Under the pieces are notes generated by a model, which saw nothing but the letters and a program-made list of their open reading frames with translations, had not been told where the DNA came from and ran no database searches. Below, in pieces: positions 16,692 to 26,639 of a DNA stretch of 64,000 nt. Within the stretch, counting starts at the first letter, position 1. Every line of letters starts with the position of its first letter. Source of the DNA: Segatella copri (GTDB taxonomy: Bacteria > Bacteroidota > Bacteroidia > Bacteroidales > Bacteroidaceae); assembly GCF_949820605.1 (NCBI RefSeq), contig NZ_CATKVU010000001.1, positions 62,001 through 126,000 of the forward strand, written 5' to 3'. Made by a program: the position numbers and the translations under genes.

Positions 16692-19018
16692 AAGATATTG
16701 ACATGATAAATATAGAACGCCCTTGGATGAAACCAAATTCTAAGGAGGATTGTAATGAAGGAATGGCTTCTCGTGGATTAAAATTGGTTGGGCTGAAATT
16801 GTATTCTCCCAATGAAGAGAATGCTATTTACCATGCAAAAATGATGCAAAAGTCCCTGTATGGTCGTGAAGATTGGCTGTATATCAATGAAGGCTTTTCT
16901 ATATCAGGCGATGTTGAGAATGGTTTTAATGTAGCAATTCGAGAGGATGCTTTTGATTCCGAATTTCTGCTATACTCACCAGACCATGGAGTGAAAGTGA
17001 GTATAAGTGCCATTGTAGGTCAAAATGGTACTGGCAAAAGTACCATTATAGACATGATATTGAGGACTCTCAACAATCTTTCGGCTGCTATTTTGGGTGA
17101 AACATTCAATTATTCGAGCGCCCAGCATCTTCATTACATTGACCATGTGTATGCTTCGGTTGCCGTCTATTTGGACCATGAGGTAAAAGTTCTTACCGTA
17201 AAAGGTAGAAATGTCTGTATATCAACTGTTGACGAGAATAACCATTGTGACACTATCAAAATACTTGAAGAACAATCAGAGGGAGATGTTGATGAACCAT
17301 TGAAATACCAAAATGGCAAACATGCTTATCTAAGTGGATGGTTTTACACCATTGTAAGCAATTATTCTCTCTATGCTTTTAATTATAGAGATTATGAAAG
17401 TGAGAGAACGTCTGTTGCAAAACTAGAAAGGTTATATGGCGATATCGAACATTTGAAGAACGAGGATTATTTTTGGCTCAAAGGGGTGTTTCACAAGAAT
17501 GATGGCTATCAAACTCCTGTTGTAGTTCATCCCATGCGTGAAGAGGGCTATATCAATGCAAGCAAGGAAAACATGCTTGGGAAGAATAATCTTGTAAATC
17601 TTGCGTTTTACGAAGTCCCAAAAACGGATGAAGAAGGAAAGAGTATTCGCGAATTCCCTTTGCGAATCATCAATAATACATATGAGGTTGTAGGTTTCAC
17701 GTTTAAATATAAGGAAGAAAATGAATATGAGGGATTCGAAGAACTTTATTTAGGCAAACTTCTCTCTGCAAATAAGAATAAAGACGAGAAAGAATACCTG
17801 AAACAAAGATTTGTTTCTATGGTAAATCCGATTTGTAAGTTTTGGGCAAAACAGATGCGCCTCATTCTTAAAGAAGATATTGAGACCTTGCCTAATTTAA
17901 AACGACAGGCATGGGAATATGTGGCATACAAGACATTGAAGATTATTCAAACATATAAACCATACGAAAGAGATTGGGAGTGGTTAATTGGTGACAGATA
18001 TGATGAAAAGAAGATAAAACGTTATATACACGATTTACTCCATGACCAGACTCATAGGACGAAGAAACTTCGTCAACAATTAGCTTTCTTGGTATTTCTA
18101 GATACAGAAGAGTATTATGCTATTCGTACGGGAGTCGTTCTTGCCAATGACGTAGATGGATTCATAAAAACAAATGAAGGTAGGTTCTTTTACGAAAGTG
18201 AAAAGAAATGTGATAAACCAACTACTGATTTCAAATTTCAAAAGGAAGACCTATTACCTCCACCTATTGCAGAAGTTACATTGATGATTGTAAAACGTGA
18301 TGACAAGAAGGCGTTTGAGAGTAAATCCAAGTCTGTTGGGCTGATACCATTTACCGGATTAAGTTCTGGAGAAAGGCAAATTGCCTATACGTTAGGGAAT
18401 GTGTTGTATCATCTGGTCAACATAGACTCAACAGTACAAGATGATTCCATAGAAAAAGAACATTTGTCATTTCTTAAGTATCATCACGTATGTATGCTTA
18501 TGGATGAAGTTGAACTGTATTATCATCCGGATTTACAACGTAAATTTGTGGAACTTCTGCTGAGTTCAATCAACTCAGTACATCTTAAAAATATTTATGA
18601 CATCAATATAACTTTAGTTACTCATTCACCATTTGTGCTGAGTGATATACCGCGAAGCAACATCCTATGTCTGCAAAAAGGAGAATGTGAAAAACAACGT
18701 GGGCAAACATTTGGAGCTAATATTGTTGACATGCTAAGTGAATCTTTCTTTTTGCAAGGGACAATGGGTGAAATAGCTCAATCATGTATCAATGAAGTTG
18801 TTGAGTTTTATTTCAAGCACAGAAGGTATCAAGAATCGCTAAGAGATAACGAAAACAAGCAAGAATTGCATATTGATGATATGGAACTGAATAAAGCTTT
18901 CGAGAAGCAGAAATCCAAATTTAATTATGTTACCAGTATCATTGGTGAAGAGTATCTTCAGAGGGAACTTAGGGAAATGTATGATGAGTTAGTGGATTTT
19001 TATGACAACGAAGAATGA
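16688..19018 (+). CDS. ABC/SMC-like ATPase, PtuA-like
   Basis: A 776-residue ATPase. Walker A is IVGQNGTGKST (near 109), the ABC signature LSSGERQIAYTLG (near 558), Walker B with catalytic Glu CMLMDEVELYYHP (near 601) and the switch histidine LVTHSPFVLSD (near 644). The wide spacing between Walker A and the signature holds a long insert with helices, as in overcoming-lysogenisation/RecF-like ATPases of defence systems. Placed between a HEPN protein and an HNH nuclease with 4-bp overlaps on both sides. It is larger than the compact PtuA encoded at 48341. Inferred job: nucleotide-dependent sensing that licenses the nuclease. Confidence 0.85.
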   Translation: MKDIDMINIERPWMKPNSKEDCNEGMASRGLKLVGLKLYSPNEENAIYHAKMMQKSLYGREDWLYINEGFSISGDVENGFNVAIREDAFDSEFLLYSPDHGVKVSISAIVGQNGTGKSTIIDMILRTLNNLSAAILGETFNYSSAQHLHYIDHVYASVAVYLDHEVKVLTVKGRNVCISTVDENNHCDTIKILEEQSEGDVDEPLKYQNGKHAYLSGWFYTIVSNYSLYAFNYRDYESERTSVAKLERLYGDIEHLKNEDYFWLKGVFHKNDGYQTPVVVHPMREEGYINASKENMLGKNNLVNLAFYEVPKTDEEGKSIREFPLRIINNTYEVVGFTFKYKEENEYEGFEELYLGKLLSANKNKDEKEYLKQRFVSMVNPICKFWAKQMRLILKEDIETLPNLKRQAWEYVAYKTLKIIQTYKPYERDWEWLIGDRYDEKKIKRYIHDLLHDQTHRTKKLRQQLAFLVFLDTEEYYAIRTGVVLANDVDGFIKTNEGRFFYESEKKCDKPTTDFKFQKEDLLPPPIAEVTLMIVKRDDKKAFESKSKSVGLIPFTGLSSGERQIAYTLGNVLYHLVNIDSTVQDDSIEKEHLSFLKYHHVCMLMDEVELYYHPDLQRKFVELLLSSINSVHLKNIYDINITLVTHSPFVLSDIPRSNILCLQKGECEKQRGQTFGANIVDMLSESFFLQGTMGEIAQSCINEVVEFYFKHRRYQESLRDNENKQELHIDDMELNKAFEKQKSKFNYVTSIIGEEYLQRELREMYDELVDFYDNEE

Positions 19019-19953
19019 AACCAATTGAATATCCATCCAAAGGGAGTAAAGAATTTGCAGATTTAGTCAATGACTATATAGGCCTTTTCGCTACTGATTT
19101 AGCAGATAAAGTTACGAAACGAGGAAGAAAAAGACTTGGACTCGAATCAAAATGGGAGAATTGGAAACGCAAATACAGATGTGTCAGAGCATTGAATAAT
19201 TCTGTTGCTGACTTATTGACTATGGATTTCGAAGACTTGGCATTATTCTATGAGGCATTTCTTCGAGTTTGTTCCAAAAAGAGAATTACATCTAAAAGTT
19301 TACATGACTTACATGAGATTTTCAAGTATACGAATAAATACGATTCCAAAATTTCCGCATTTTTTAAGAAGCATGCTGATGGACTAAAGATTTATACATG
19401 CCATTATTGTGATATGGCTTATATCAATGTATATACAGAAACTGGTAAAGGTGTAGCCAAAAGACAATTTGATATAGACCACTTTTTGCCAAAAGGAAAA
19501 TGTCCTCCTGTAGCGTTGTCATTATTCAATTTCGTTCCTTCATGTCCTGTTTGCAACGAGCGAATAAAACGTGAAGACTTACCATATGTGAATCTTAATG
19601 AACTGAAATTTCTTAGTCCTTCGTCCTTTGCTTTTGATTTACACAAAAGGATTAAAGTTAAGTTAGGTCACTTAATAAGTCCGCGCAAGGATTTCATTTA
19701 TTTTGTTGCAAAATACCCTTATGACAGATATGTTGATTTTTTTCACTTGCAAGAGCGATATGATTATCACAAAATTGAAGCGTTGCGATTGGAGAAACTT
19801 AAAAAGAACTATTCAAGGAGTCAGATTGCACAGATTGCTAAATGCCTACACCGGGCAGAAAAGGAAGTGAAAGAGGATATTTTCAATCAAAGATATATGC
19901 AGAATAGCCATCGTTGTTTTGCTAAATTTACCATTGATATTTTGAACAGATAA
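19015..19953 (+). CDS. HNH endonuclease, PtuB-like
   Basis: A 312-residue nuclease. The zinc-supported HNH core is visible as CHYCDMAYINVY (near 128), the catalytic DIDHFLPKGKCP (His near 155) and the second zinc pair SCPVCNERIK (near 176). The 120 residues before the core are basic and helical and may bind DNA or the ATPase. Cysteine spacing and the xxDHFLPK signature match PtuB of Septu. ATGA overlap with the ATPase gene shows obligate coexpression. Confidence 0.85.
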   Translation: MKPIEYPSKGSKEFADLVNDYIGLFATDLADKVTKRGRKRLGLESKWENWKRKYRCVRALNNSVADLLTMDFEDLALFYEAFLRVCSKKRITSKSLHDLHEIFKYTNKYDSKISAFFKKHADGLKIYTCHYCDMAYINVYTETGKGVAKRQFDIDHFLPKGKCPPVALSLFNFVPSCPVCNERIKREDLPYVNLNELKFLSPSSFAFDLHKRIKVKLGHLISPRKDFIYFVAKYPYDRYVDFFHLQERYDYHKIEALRLEKLKKNYSRSQIAQIAKCLHRAEKEVKEDIFNQRYMQNSHRCFAKFTIDILNR

Positions 19954-19959
19954 AAATTA

Positions 19960-20770
19960 TGGAGCCAAACAACACCCAACACAAATCATTCCTCTGGCAC
20001 CTCGACTTTGAGCCATTCACATGGCATACCTTCTACGGAGAGCAATGACCGCCATTTGTTACCGAAGAGAACAAGGAGGCATGGCGACGGTATCTGACAA
20101 AAGTCATCAAGATGCATCTGAAGGCAGAGGTGATGAATACACCTGAATTCAGAGATATTGAACTCAGATAAGGGAAGAGAAGCTGTTGCGCATTAAATGG
20201 GACGAGAAGAGAAAACGGTCTATGGAGAAGCAACGTTATCGCGCCAAGATGGAGTGACCGAGAATCAACTATATTCCCAAAGGGCTGAGCGTAGACAATG
20301 ACGAGGAATACTCCAAATATCTGATGCAGGAAGTAAGCTTTGAGCCAAGAGACAATGATGACTTTATGGCTCAGCTGCGACTGTTGGAACGATGGCACAA
20401 GAAATCCATCCCACAGATTTTGGCCAAGAACAGGCCTGATGCTGCCTATGGCATCGCCATGGCGCTGTGCAAGCATATACCACTGCTCATCAACCGAGAT
20501 GACATACAAGAACTGGTAGGCGAAAACAAAAGACGTATCGGTAAACTGATATTCGACAGCTATCAAGCCCTGGTGGAAGCTGTCAAGATATGGAACAACG
20601 AGGAGAAACGACAGGAGGTATGCCGCTATATCAAAGAGACGGCAGGACAATACCCCAATCATCGAGGCATGAAGAAGAAGTTGATGGACTTGATGCCTGA
20701 GATACCATTTGAAGGAGAGCCGATGGCTGTGACTCGTGAGCCAAACGACATGGAGAAATCACTCCTGTAA
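19960..20770 (+). pseudogene. Unknown gene with two stops and a frameshift
   Basis: Starting MEPNNTQHKSFLWHLDFEPF, the frame meets TGA at 20047, continues open in the same frame (PPFVTEENKEAWRRYLTKVI) to a TAA near 20170, then the coding pattern shifts frame (EEKLLRIKWDEKRKRSMEKQ), meets another TGA near 20255 and runs open to 20770. The last part, from ATG 20324, could still yield 148 residues. Both TGAs could come from TGG. I do not recognise the family. It heads an apparent operon with the genes at 20804 and 22337. Confidence 0.6.
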
Positions 20771-20803
20771 ATCATCAACTACGCCAATAATGAAACAGAA
20801 ACA

Positions 20804-22324
20804 ATGAGAGAAGCACCTATAATTTTACCAGTGTTCACAACCAGCGTGCCTTTGGATTTTCCGTCTGAAGGCACGTTTGCGTTCAACAAAAAGACCAACA
20901 AGCAGTTGGAAGTGACGGTGAGAATCAACGAACACCAGTACTTCAACATGAACTTCCTGAACCATGACGGATATATCATGGCATGTTGCCGATGGGCGCA
21001 TGTACTTGATTTTGCTGAGAATGGTTATGACCGTTTTGAGCGCATCATCAAGAAACATTTTCGGAAGAAATATCCTGTCATCAGCAGTCTGTATGGACAG
21101 CATACCGATACGGCTGAGGACATTCATATCTCCTCCATCGGCTTTGAGGGTAATCCCAAGGAATGGTATATCTCCATGCGCATCTATGGAGAAAAGTTCG
21201 ATGACCTGTTGCATGGCAATCTGCTGATGAACGTGCCCTTTGCCTCTGCCGTGGGTAATCTGTGCATGGCAAGCGTGGACGTGTTCAAGGAAATCATGAA
21301 GAGCGATGCCAAGCAGCCGAAGATATTGCTGAAGGAGTTGACTGGTATTGACGAGATAGACAAGAACTTTGACTTCGGCAATTATCTGGATGCCCGAAAT
21401 CCTGAGACGGGCGAGATCATATCGACAGCAAGAGAGGATGGCAAGGCTTCGGGGGTGGACTTGCCGAAGGAAATGGAGATGCCTCAGAGTATGGAGGTTT
21501 ATCCTGTCATCTGCTATCTTCCTATCTTCATGAAGTCGCTGAAAGACATGGATTTTGTCACATTTTGCAATGCCTTGTATTTTGAAATTCATGGCATGAT
21601 GAGCAAGTTGGAGCAATTTGGGTTCTTTTCTTCCGATGAGTTGGGGGAATTGGAGAAGAATATTGCTTGCTTGGGTGAGAAGGTAATTGCTGGAGAAGAT
21701 GCTGCTGCTGAGCGGGAGTTGATTTCTTCAACAGTTTATCAGTTGTTATCGAAGATGCGCGACTTATTATTGGATGAGAAATTTCAGGTGAAGGAGACTC
21801 TGGAAGGTAAGTTGGCCTTGGAACTGGACGTCTATATCAGGAAGCTCATCTGGAGGAAATGGGACACTACCTATCTGGAAGAACAGATCAAGCAGGAGAA
21901 TGAGATTGCTGCGAAGGTGGAGGCAGATCAGGTTCTTGTCAAGAAAAAGAGTGCTGAATTGAAAACCGTCATGGAGGGCATGTCATTCAATGCCTTTTTG
22001 GTGTTCCACAGCAAGATAAACGAATTGATGAAGGTTAGGAAGGCTACTTTGATTAAGTATGTTTTCCTTTCCTCAGAGATTTTGAATGATCATCAGCGTA
22101 ATTGGGCGGGTGCCTACTACTGGCACAACAAGGAGTATGATGAAAGGCAATATAGGAGGTTCAGGTGTCAGGCTGAAAGCCTTGTCATCCTATTTTATGA
22201 AAGTATCCTGAGTGGAACGCTCTATGACAATCATGCCAGAACGAGATATGCTAAAAAGATTTATGGCATGATAGAGGAACTGATGAACAGAGACTGGAGC
22301 AAAATGAATGAAACGCTTAAATAA
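20804..22324 (+). CDS. Unknown 506-residue protein of a decaying helicase operon
   Basis: An intact, acidic and largely helical protein. The N-terminal 180 residues are strand-rich (IILPVFTTSVPLDFPSEGTF; EDIHISSIGFEGNPKEWYIS); the C-terminal half contains probable coiled coil (EQIKQENEIAAKVEADQVLV). No catalytic motif or membrane segment is seen. It lies 33 bp after a broken gene and 12 bp before a frameshifted helicase, so the whole module is probably no longer functional even though this gene is open. Family unknown. Confidence 0.65.
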   Translation: MREAPIILPVFTTSVPLDFPSEGTFAFNKKTNKQLEVTVRINEHQYFNMNFLNHDGYIMACCRWAHVLDFAENGYDRFERIIKKHFRKKYPVISSLYGQHTDTAEDIHISSIGFEGNPKEWYISMRIYGEKFDDLLHGNLLMNVPFASAVGNLCMASVDVFKEIMKSDAKQPKILLKELTGIDEIDKNFDFGNYLDARNPETGEIISTAREDGKASGVDLPKEMEMPQSMEVYPVICYLPIFMKSLKDMDFVTFCNALYFEIHGMMSKLEQFGFFSSDELGELEKNIACLGEKVIAGEDAAAERELISSTVYQLLSKMRDLLLDEKFQVKETLEGKLALELDVYIRKLIWRKWDTTYLEEQIKQENEIAAKVEADQVLVKKKSAELKTVMEGMSFNAFLVFHSKINELMKVRKATLIKYVFLSSEILNDHQRNWAGAYYWHNKEYDERQYRRFRCQAESLVILFYESILSGTLYDNHARTRYAKKIYGMIEELMNRDWSKMNETLK

Positions 22325-22336
22325 TTCTATTGGGTG

Positions 22337-24567
22337 ATGAAAATCAAACTTTATGATTATCAGGAGGATATGAAGGGGCGCATTGAAGGTGAGTTGCGCC
22401 TTCACCGGTCCGTGATGGCACAAATGCCAACGGGACAGGTAAGACATACCTGTTAACAGCAGTCATAGACTCTTTTGTGAGCAACAATCCAATGGAGAAA
22501 GTATGGATTGTAGCCCATAGAAGAGAGCTGGTGTCGCAGATAGACGAAACCGTAAGAAAGTTCCATTCTTATTACGCATCAAACACCTCTTCCCTATTGT
22601 CATCCGTCAAGGCGATGTCCATTCAGTGGCTGATGAGACACTATGACGAGATAGAGGAAGAACCGGGAATGATAGTGATTGACGAGGCGCACCATGCCCT
22701 TGCCAAGACCTATAAGGAGATGTGGGAGAGATTCCCGAATGCTAAGTTCCTGGGACTGACGGCTACACCTTGCCGATTAAATGGTAAGGGATTTACTGAT
22801 TTGTTTGATATCTTGGTGCAGTCGTGGAGTGTTCCTGAGTTTATCAGCAAGGGAAGATTGGCGACATACGATTTCGTGAGCATCAAATCGGATGGTGTGA
22901 CGCAACGGCTCATCGATTCCTTGCAGAAGCGAGGGGCTGATGGTGACTACCAGAACAAGGAAATGGATATGTTGCTGAATAAGAAACCGAGTATCGAAAG
23001 GCTCTATCAGAGTTTGGAAGAATTTGGCAGAGACAGAAAGGGCATCGTGTATGCTATCAATATCAGTCATGCCCAGAAAATCACAAAGCTGTATCAGGAA
23101 AATGGCGTGAAATCCATAGCCATAGACTCGAAGACACCTGCAGTAGAAAGACAGCAAGACATTGAAGCCTTCAAGAAAGGTGACATCCAAGTGCTGGTGA
23201 ATGTGGACATCTTCTCGGAGGGATTTGACTGCCCGGATGTGGAGTTTGTACAGTTGGCTCGACCAACGCTGTCACTTGCCAAGTATCTGCAGATGGTGGG
23301 ACGAGGATTGCGAGTGGCTAAGGGAAAGAAGAACTGCGTAATTATAGATAATGTAGGACTATATCGGGTGTTCGGGTTACCTTCGCAAGTATGGAACTGG
23401 AATGCTATGTTCGAGGGAAAGCTGAAAGTTGGCAAGAGAAAGGAGACTCCAAAGGATAGAGAGTTTTTCCTGGTGAACGAAAAGCAAGACGATATTCAGA
23501 TTCATCCAGACTCGGAAATGATGATGGTGATGAGCCATGAAGAATTGCTCCAAAGGATACAGTATCGTGAGTTTGTAGATAGCAAAGGGGAGTTTGCCAT
23601 CATCAAGCTGCCTGATGGAAAGATGACGGTAGTGAACCGACAAGGCGAACAGGTGATAGAACCAGGCAACTATTATGACATGAAGTTCTTGCAAGGTAAT
23701 ATCTTATCCTACCGACCTCGCAGAAAGACTGTATGTTACTACGACCTCTTGGCAAGAGCTGTCATAGACGAGGACATTCATGCGAAAGATGCTCCCGAGG
23801 TAATCACCATCAATAAATGGGAGTTCGTCGAATATAATGGTCTCTTCAGATCTCGTACCTACGAGTACTTTGCTTTACCTTTTCGCCCTCCCCAATATGA
23901 CCTATGGAATTATGGATATTATTTAATCTACAACTTTCAACGCTCTACAGCCAGTGGTTGTCAGGAATGGATATATAAAGAGGAGGATGGCGGCTCTATG
24001 CGAATGCATAAAGAAAACAGTGAAAAGGTTTGTTTTTTACGTGGCGACCATACTCATGTATATTGGCTGTGCGCCGACCTATACGACAGTGGCATAGTGG
24101 TCATGGACAGCCATGAGGATTATTACTTCGTTGACTCCAGCTTGAAAAAGACCTATATAGGTTGCAATCAACCCAAAACAGAAAGCGAGAATTTGATGGT
24201 TGCGATGCCTCGGCTTGGTAAGCAAGTTTATGACATGGAAATGCAGCGCAGGAAAAAGTAAGAGGAACAGGAGTTATTGCTGATGCAAGAGAAGTCGGAG
24301 GCAGGGCATGTAGAATTATATCAAGCAGGAAAGAAATGGGGTGTGAAGGTAGATGGTAAAGTTATCGTGCCACCTCTCTACCATAGTATAGCGCAACCAG
24401 TCGGTGCCTATTGCGCCTTTGAACAGATTCCCAGGCATTGGGGTGTTATGACAGTAAAAGGCAAGGTGATAGTTGATGCCAAATATGAGAAGGTGGAGAT
24501 TCGTGATGGGGGGATCGCTGTGGTAACTGATATTACGGGGAAAATACAGACCATCCATCTGAAATGA
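22337..24567 (+). pseudogene. DEAD/DEAH helicase with WG-repeat tail, frameshifted in Walker A
   Basis: The gene starts MKIKLYDYQEDMKGRIEGEL, a typical SF2 helicase start. At 22430-22437 one base seems lost so that PTGTGKT becomes PTGQVRHTC and stops. The other frame resumes exactly with TYLLTAVIDSF and continues through HRREL (Ia), DEAHHAL (motif II), GLTATPCRL (III), FSEGFDCPDV (V) and QMVGRGLRVAKG (VI). A TAA at 24259-24261 (MEMQRRKK then stop) interrupts the same frame, which reopens as EEQELLLMQEKSEAGHVELY and covers WG repeats (KKWGVKVDGKVIVPPLYHSI) to 24567. Two lesions make it inactive unless the sequence is in error. Third gene of the 19960-24567 operon. Confidence 0.85.
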
Positions 24568-24742
24568 TCTACTGTATGAGAATGGAATGCTATTAAGGAG
24601 GAAATCAAGTTCATTGCCTTCCTGGTCTTCTAGGATAAAATTGTCCTCTGCATAACAATCAAGCAAGCTTGTTGTTCTAAGTGTTTACGTATCGTTTGCG
24701 TTAAAATAATGCAAGAAGTTTGGCGATGTGAGGGGGATCATG

Positions 24743-24779
24743 TATCTTTGTATATTCAAAAAGACTTTAAACGTTTAAA
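24743..24779 (+). promoter_or_regulatory. Promoter with 14-bp palindromic operator
   Basis: A -7 box TATCTTTG at 24743-24750 is followed by the perfect palindrome TTTAAACGTTTAAA at 24766-24779, well placed for a repressor just downstream of the start site. It precedes a 13-codon ORF (MEQILVTNKLEGS, 24791-24832) and then the HTH fragment at 24879, whose intact form may have bound here. The rest of 24568-24878 holds nothing recognisable. Confidence 0.45.
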
Positions 24780-24878
24780 AGGAGAAGATTATGGAACAAA
24801 TATTAGTAACTAATAAGTTAGAAGGCTCTTAGTAAGAATCTTCTTGCCAAAAGGTAACTATTCCAAAATAATAATATA

Positions 24879-25082
24879 ATGGACTTAAAGAAAAGCTTTG
24901 CAGAAAGATTGCATAACGCTCGATTAATGCGAGGATTGTCTATGCAGCAGCTATGTGATATGATGGGCAACATTATCACCAGGCAAACTCTATTCAAGTA
25001 TGAAAAAGGAGTGATGCTGCCTAAAAGTGGCATAGTGATAGCCCTGTGCGATGCCCTGGAGATAAACCCGGATTACTTAAAT
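24879..25082 (+). pseudogene. XRE-family HTH N-terminal fragment
   Basis: MDLKKSFAERLHNARLMRGL followed by SMQQLCDMMGNIITRQTLFK and YEKGVMLPKSG is a helix-turn-helix of the Cro/C1 type, as found at the N-terminus of ImmA/IrrE-type antitoxins and regulators. After residue 68 (PDYLN) the frame runs without a stop into the signal peptide of an unrelated gene at 25083. The regulator has lost its C-terminal part through a deletion, giving a 200-residue chimeric frame that is unlikely to be the product used. Confidence 0.65.
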
Positions 25083-25481
25083 ATGAAGAAGATAATTTTG
25101 TTTCTTCTTGCTATCCTGTATGTGGGGATATGCAAGGCGCAGCTCTCGGCAGCAGACTGCAAGTATGTATTGGAAATATTCTGCAGGAACTACTATGGTT
25201 CCTGCTTCGATGGTAAGACGTATGTGCACAACACCATCATCATTACAAGTGTGGGCATTGACCAGAATAGCGGTGGAACCTTTGTGTCCGGGCTTCATTC
25301 CTATCAGGGACAGTATATTCCGTTCCGGGGGAGAAAGACCCATACCAATGTACAGTTCAACGCTGTGATCGTCCGTCAGCCAAAGCGTGACTATGTGGTT
25401 TTCAACAAATGGTATGAACCGGACATGCTCAACCGTAAAGGTGGATGGGAGACCGGGCAGAGACTCATTACCTACAAATAG
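25083..25481 (+). CDS. Small secreted protein
   Basis: A 132-residue protein beginning MKKIILFLLAILYVGICKAQ, a clear signal peptide with cleavage probably after KAQ or CKA. The mature part has several cysteines and a strand-rich pattern (NTIIITSVGIDQNSGGTFVS, NAVIVRQPKRDYVVF). I take ATG 25083 as the start because everything upstream in frame belongs to the truncated XRE gene. Family not recognised. Confidence 0.6.
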   Translation: MKKIILFLLAILYVGICKAQLSAADCKYVLEIFCRNYYGSCFDGKTYVHNTIIITSVGIDQNSGGTFVSGLHSYQGQYIPFRGRKTHTNVQFNAVIVRQPKRDYVVFNKWYEPDMLNRKGGWETGQRLITYK

Positions 25482-25697
25482 AATTATTATAAAAGATTAT
25501 GAAAATTGGTGTTTTTTAGCGTCAATAGTAGCTGTATTTCTGTTCTTTGCATTATCCATCAAGGAATTTGGTAATGCAATGCAACGCTTTAACGGCAACA
25601 GACATCTGTCTTAGCAGCCTTTCATTGCTCAATAATTCAGGTATTCCAATTTACCTGTTGTTCAGATCTGGTTGCTTTTAGGTTTCAGGTTAACAAG

Positions 25698-25749
25698 AAG
25701 GCTCAAAACCACATTTCTGTTTACCTTCAGGAATGTGGCTTTGAGCCTT
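25698..25749. terminator. Strong bidirectional hairpin terminator
   Basis: Arms AAGGCTCAAA-CCACATT and AATGTGG-TTTGAGCCTT pair over about 17 bp with two mismatches and are followed by a T run on the plus strand and an A/T-rich run on the other. It separates the plus-strand remnants from the minus-strand RlaP gene, whose original stop lies at 25759. Confidence 0.65.
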
Positions 25750-25758
25750 TTTGCATTT

Positions 25759-26639
25759 TACAATTTGAGCAGCAGTACAGATGTGGCGTTGGATATCGCC
25801 GTTGCCATTCTGTTTACTGTATCGTACATCAGCATGTTGAGCTTGTCATCATGACTGGTCTTTTTCTCAGGGTGAAGTTGCTCAACCTTTTGGTTGTAGA
25901 ACTCTGCCCATTCCTATGCCCAAGCGAAGAGCTGCTCATCTACTGGTTCCAGGTTATGTTCGTTGCTTCTCTTTTTGAGTTCCAGCAGGTGAGCGATCTT
26001 TGCTTTCATGTCAGTATCCTCTACAGTGGCATTCACCAGTTCTGTGAATCTTACAGGAGGGATGGTGCCTTTGTCAGATAACCATTTACAAACAAGGATA
26101 CCTCTGAGGTAGTAGAGGAATCTCTTCAATGGCAGTCCATAGTCCTTGATGTATCTGTCATTATGCTTCTTGTAGATATGGTTGTAGTGGAACATGGCTT
26201 TCTCCTTAAGGAAATATTGGGTTTCCATTTGGCGGATCTCGTTGATGAACGTTTCGTCCATTTGGTAGATGATAGGAGAGTGGAGCCATTCAAAGAGTGA
26301 AGGGTTGGAACTTTTGAAGAGGCGCAGGGCTTTCTTCAGATCCCAGCCGGACATGTCTGTTTCATCAGGGAACATCTGCTCGATGGTATCCTTTTGCTCT
26401 TCGATATGGAAGTACCACTCTGGTTCATGGACATAGATGAAGCGTACATCCCAATCGCTGTCAGGAGATGAGAAGCCCCATGCCCTACTGCCGGATTCTA
26501 CGGCATACAGTATCTTGATGTGGTGTTGCTCCTCGATTTCCCGAAGGTGTTTGCTAATTCTTTCCCGGATGGCGTTCTGCTCTGGTTGATTATTATTCTG
26601 TTCTTTCATTTCTTTCTTCTTTTTAATTGTTGTCTTCAA
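25759..26639 (-). pseudogene. RlaP-like nucleotidyltransferase with a late nonsense mutation
   Basis: The protein starts near MKTTIKKKKEMKEQNNNQPE and has the RlaP (RNA ligase-associated, DNA polymerase beta-like) nucleotidyltransferase signature: AVESGSRAWGFSSPDSDWDV followed by RFIYV, with the two metal-binding Asp. It ends at a TAG (25914-25916) after LFAWA, but the frame reopens at once as EWAEFYNQKVEQLHPEKKTS and closes naturally at 25759, so about 50 residues were lost to one stop codon. The core is intact and a truncated product of 241 residues could be active. The upstream regulator gene overlaps it by 4 bp. RlaP genes commonly sit with RNA-repair or WYL-regulator genes. Confidence 0.75.

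Noticed and set aside
20825..21616. 263-codon minus-strand frame opposite the 506-residue gene
   Set aside because: Histidine- and leucine-rich composition typical of antisense frames; the plus-strand frame has the better protein composition and operon position.
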